The translations under genes were made by a program, and so were the position numbers. The notes beneath the pieces were generated by a model that saw only the letters and a list, made by a program, of their open reading frames with translations, did not search any database and was not told the origin of the DNA. 64,000 bases of DNA, taken from positions 248,001 through 312,000 of the forward strand of contig JAUTDP010000003.1 in assembly GCA_033439795.1 (NCBI GenBank). Reading direction: 5' to 3'. The stretch comes from Sordaria brevicollis (taxonomy: Eukaryota; Ascomycota; Sordariomycetes; Sordariales; Sordariaceae). Of the stretch, positions 61,261-64,000 are shown piece after piece (positions within the stretch are counted from its first letter, which is position 1; the number at the start of each line of letters is the position of its first letter).

Positions 61261-64000
61261 ATGCGCGGTTTTACTTAAAGGGTGGTAGTTCTTTGATGAG
61301 ATGTTGTGAAAGTTACACATGGCGTACCGTTTTTTTTTCTTCCCGTTTTCAAAAAGAGGTCATCTGAGGGGTACAGTGAATTAAAATGAACCGGGTTCTT
61401 TCAAATCTCTGAGCGCCTTTTTCTACCTACTCTGTCTGTTATAAAAAGCGGTGCATGCGTAGAACTAGTCGATGGATTCAACGAGGTGTTTCGTTGGCTT
61501 TATTATTGCTCTCCAGTTCCCTGATTGGAGCCAGGCCTGTTTTCTAAATGATGTGGTATTCTATTCAGCGGAAGGTTCTATATCCTAAGACCATGGGATT
61601 AAACTACATTCGAGTACTAAGCAACGTTGTTGTCAAAATGCCCCATTGAGGAAACACTTTCGAACCGAACCTTGCTCTTCGTCTCAAACCCAGGACGTAC
61701 ATCCAACACACTAGTCTTGAAAACTCCCCTTCAGACCCAGATTCAGTGGTTCCAGTACATAATGTCAGTTAGCAGCAAAAAAAAAAAAAAAAAAACGAAA
61801 AGCTTCACGACTTGAAACATAACAGCACCTGTGCCATCTTTTGTCCAGCAAGCCCTCCACGAGCCACGAGCCACAACCTGCCCTCAGCCCTGAGTAACAA
61901 TTTACACAAAAAGTTTTCCAATCGTCAAAAACCACTGAATTATGACAACCCCTATTTTAGACCCCCGGAAACCGATCTTTTTAATACTACCTAGATAGAT
62001 GGAGAGCCCCAAAATGCAAAAACAGATAGTAGGAGTTTCCCTCACCGTGTGTGTGTGTGTGTCTCACTTTTTCACTTCACTTTTTGCCTTTTTGTCGCCA
62101 CACTTTCCAGAAAGATAGCTACCATAGTGTACCAAAATCATATATTTCTTCACACTAACTGCCAATTTCTTCTCCTCCACTCCAGCGTTGTTGTTACTAT
62201 AGCCGCGCAGTACTTTTGAAAACTTAACTCTACTTATATGTTGATGGACCTACTTACACGTCGATGGACCAACTCACTCACTCACTCACTTACTCACAGA
62301 CGAAACTATATTAGACGAGCACGAAACCAGCCAGCCAGGTTGTGAAGAGAGGAGAAGACGTTGGTTGAAGCGTAATGCAGTGTTTATTACAGTTATTCTC
62401 GCATATAACGTGTGGGTGTGAGTAAAGAGTAGTAAGGGTGAGGGTGAGTGGGTGGGTATTTCGTGCTTAGCTTACCTCTAGCCAACCTCGCTCATACCCA
62501 CGGTTAACGGTTTGGGAAAAAGACGGTTATATATATACCTGAAAGGGTGATGAGAGGAGTTTTACTTCAAGTAGCCAAGAGGCACGTTCTTCCCTAGAGT
62601 TACCTGCATCTATGTCACACACTCCAATTCTCTCCATCCGTCTGTCCTCTTCAAATTTCGCCGCCCCTGGACTATCTTCCTCTCATGACACATGTTTAGT
62701 GAAGAGACTACATCGCTCAGCGAAGCACCGGCCACGGATTCCAAACGGATACGTGCGAGCATGTGATGAGGAATAACCGGAGGACTCGATGACGGCGGGT
62801 TCAGAGGTGAGAAAATGGGAATCATTGTACAGATTTCTACATGAACACAAACGGATGTAGCATTTGTTGATTGACTGTGGCATTTCCGTTTCCGAGTCGT
62901 TGCTACTCTCGCTGGCTCGGTAAAGTAAGCGGGATGAAGTAGTCCAACTGTGCGAGGTGTCTTTGTCCCTGGCGTGGTCTGGGGAGTGAAGTAAGTTTTT
63001 GGTGCTATGAATAAAACTGTACATCATGAATGGGTTGGTTAGCCATTATGGGGTGTTGTTGTTCAGGATATATCTGGGCTTGAGAGAGTCGGTTGCTTCG
63101 GGATCTCATGGGGTTCTTTAGTGGTGAGCGGGACACTTGCGTGGCTTGAAGGTGGTTAGTTGGTGGAAGGCAAGTTCAAGGGGACGTCCGTCCATCTGCA
63201 AAGACGATACCAGATGGTTTTATGATGCCCCGGTTTGAGTGTTGCCTGGAGTTCAAGACGATGCTGAAAATGATGCTGCATGGCTTGATACCGAGTCTTG
63301 TAGCCCATATCATAGTTTGACGGACTTCCAAGGGGGGCTAAGCATGAGACACCGCGTAAGTGTTACTACGGTAGGTTAAGCGTATCGACTTGTGTGCTTC
63401 TTCGCTCGCAACATAGCCATCACCTAGAAATATCATCTTCAGTGATGGAACAACTTTGCTTCTGAGGCTGGCTTGCAAAAGCGCAGATAATGACGTTGCG
63501 GATCATCACACTGCAAACTGTTTTTATTCTTCCGATACTGGAGACAGTGGCCCTGCGAGCACGGCAACCTTTTAAATATCTCGAAGGGGCAAGAAGTCGG
63601 AATCACAAGCACCTGAACTTGGCAGAGCCTGGCCCGCTCAAGTGGTTCGATCGGTTATGTTCGATCGTGTGATTCTGGTATTTGCGAAGTGCGGCTCTTT
63701 CAGTGTTGGTTTCCAAAAGCCCCGGCGACGACTCCGTATCTTGCCGTATGTCCGGTCTCCATCCCGGAGCTCGTTCGGGATTCTTGTGGGGGAAAGCGGA
63801 CGGCGATGGACGGAAGTGGTCAAAAGTGGGCCATAGTCGCCGCCGCTTGCGCCGGGGGTCGAGGACGAGGACGTCTCGAAGTGCGGAACCGTGTGTGAAG
63901 CTTTTTTCACAAGCCTGGGCAAACATGGGGCCTTGCTGCTGCCGGGCAAGTCGACGTGGACGAATCCCATCTTGTGATTTCAGTCGATTTGCCTCTCGAG
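61261..64000. other. Gene-poor right end of the window
   Basis: eIF3b 3' UTR, then no gene supported. Contains a run of 19 A (61777-61795), a GT repeat (62047-62061) and a CACT repeat (62274-62296). Frames up to 114 codons (for example 63638-63970 -) have no recognisable homology. A gene entering from beyond 64000 cannot be excluded. Confidence 0.5.

Overview
The window looks like a filamentous ascomycete, most likely Neurospora or a close Sordariales relative. Host genes are GC-moderate, with short GT-AG introns (47 to 214 bp) and recognisable proteins: IRE1, Hel2/ZNF598, a DEK_C+SWIB protein, CCT beta and eIF3b. Between them lie long AT-rich blocks in which almost every CpA/TpG has become TpA while many CpG remain. 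That is the signature of repeat-induced point mutation (RIP). Species identity is inference; no database was searched.

Layout. (1) 104-3171: a large bZIP regulator with glutamine- and glycine-rich tails, followed by repeat-rich non-coding DNA. (2) About 5.2-29.2 kb: one nested, RIP-mutated retrotransposon island. A Tad/LINE-like element (ORF1 gag plus ORF2 endonuclease and reverse transcriptase) is split into three pieces by two Ty3/gypsy LTR elements: 6856-14093 (253-bp LTRs, 5-bp target duplication GCCCC) and 15609-26750 (393-bp LTRs). The larger gypsy element carries an extra, unrecognised frame of about 855 codons between integrase and the 3' LTR. The island's right edge has an ATTT microsatellite, a tRNA-like relic and hairpins. 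(3) 29.2-34.2 kb: no gene recognised, but a diverged internal duplication. (4) 34189-37919 (-): ire-1. (5) 41761-44387 (-): Hel2/ZNF598-type ubiquitin ligase, with an apparent frameshift near its C terminus. (6) 44785-49500: a RIP-mutated DNA transposon with 57-bp inverted repeats, a Tc1/mariner-type DDE transposase relic on - and a second unknown frame on +. (7) 50420-51468 (-): DEK_C+SWIB protein. (8) 53441-54059 (-): small unknown protein. (9) 55685-57491 (-): CCT beta, with a GC-AG intron directly after the ATG. (10) 58796-61260 (+): eIF3b, divergent from CCT beta. (11) 61261-64000: nothing recognised.

The host genes are separate transcription units with housekeeping or stress roles (ER stress signalling, ribosome-collision sensing, chaperonin, translation initiation). 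No shared pathway is implied by their order. The most unusual content is in the transposon island: the extra gypsy ORF, the two-ORF DNA transposon, and the way RIP intensity fades toward the outer edges of both LTR elements.
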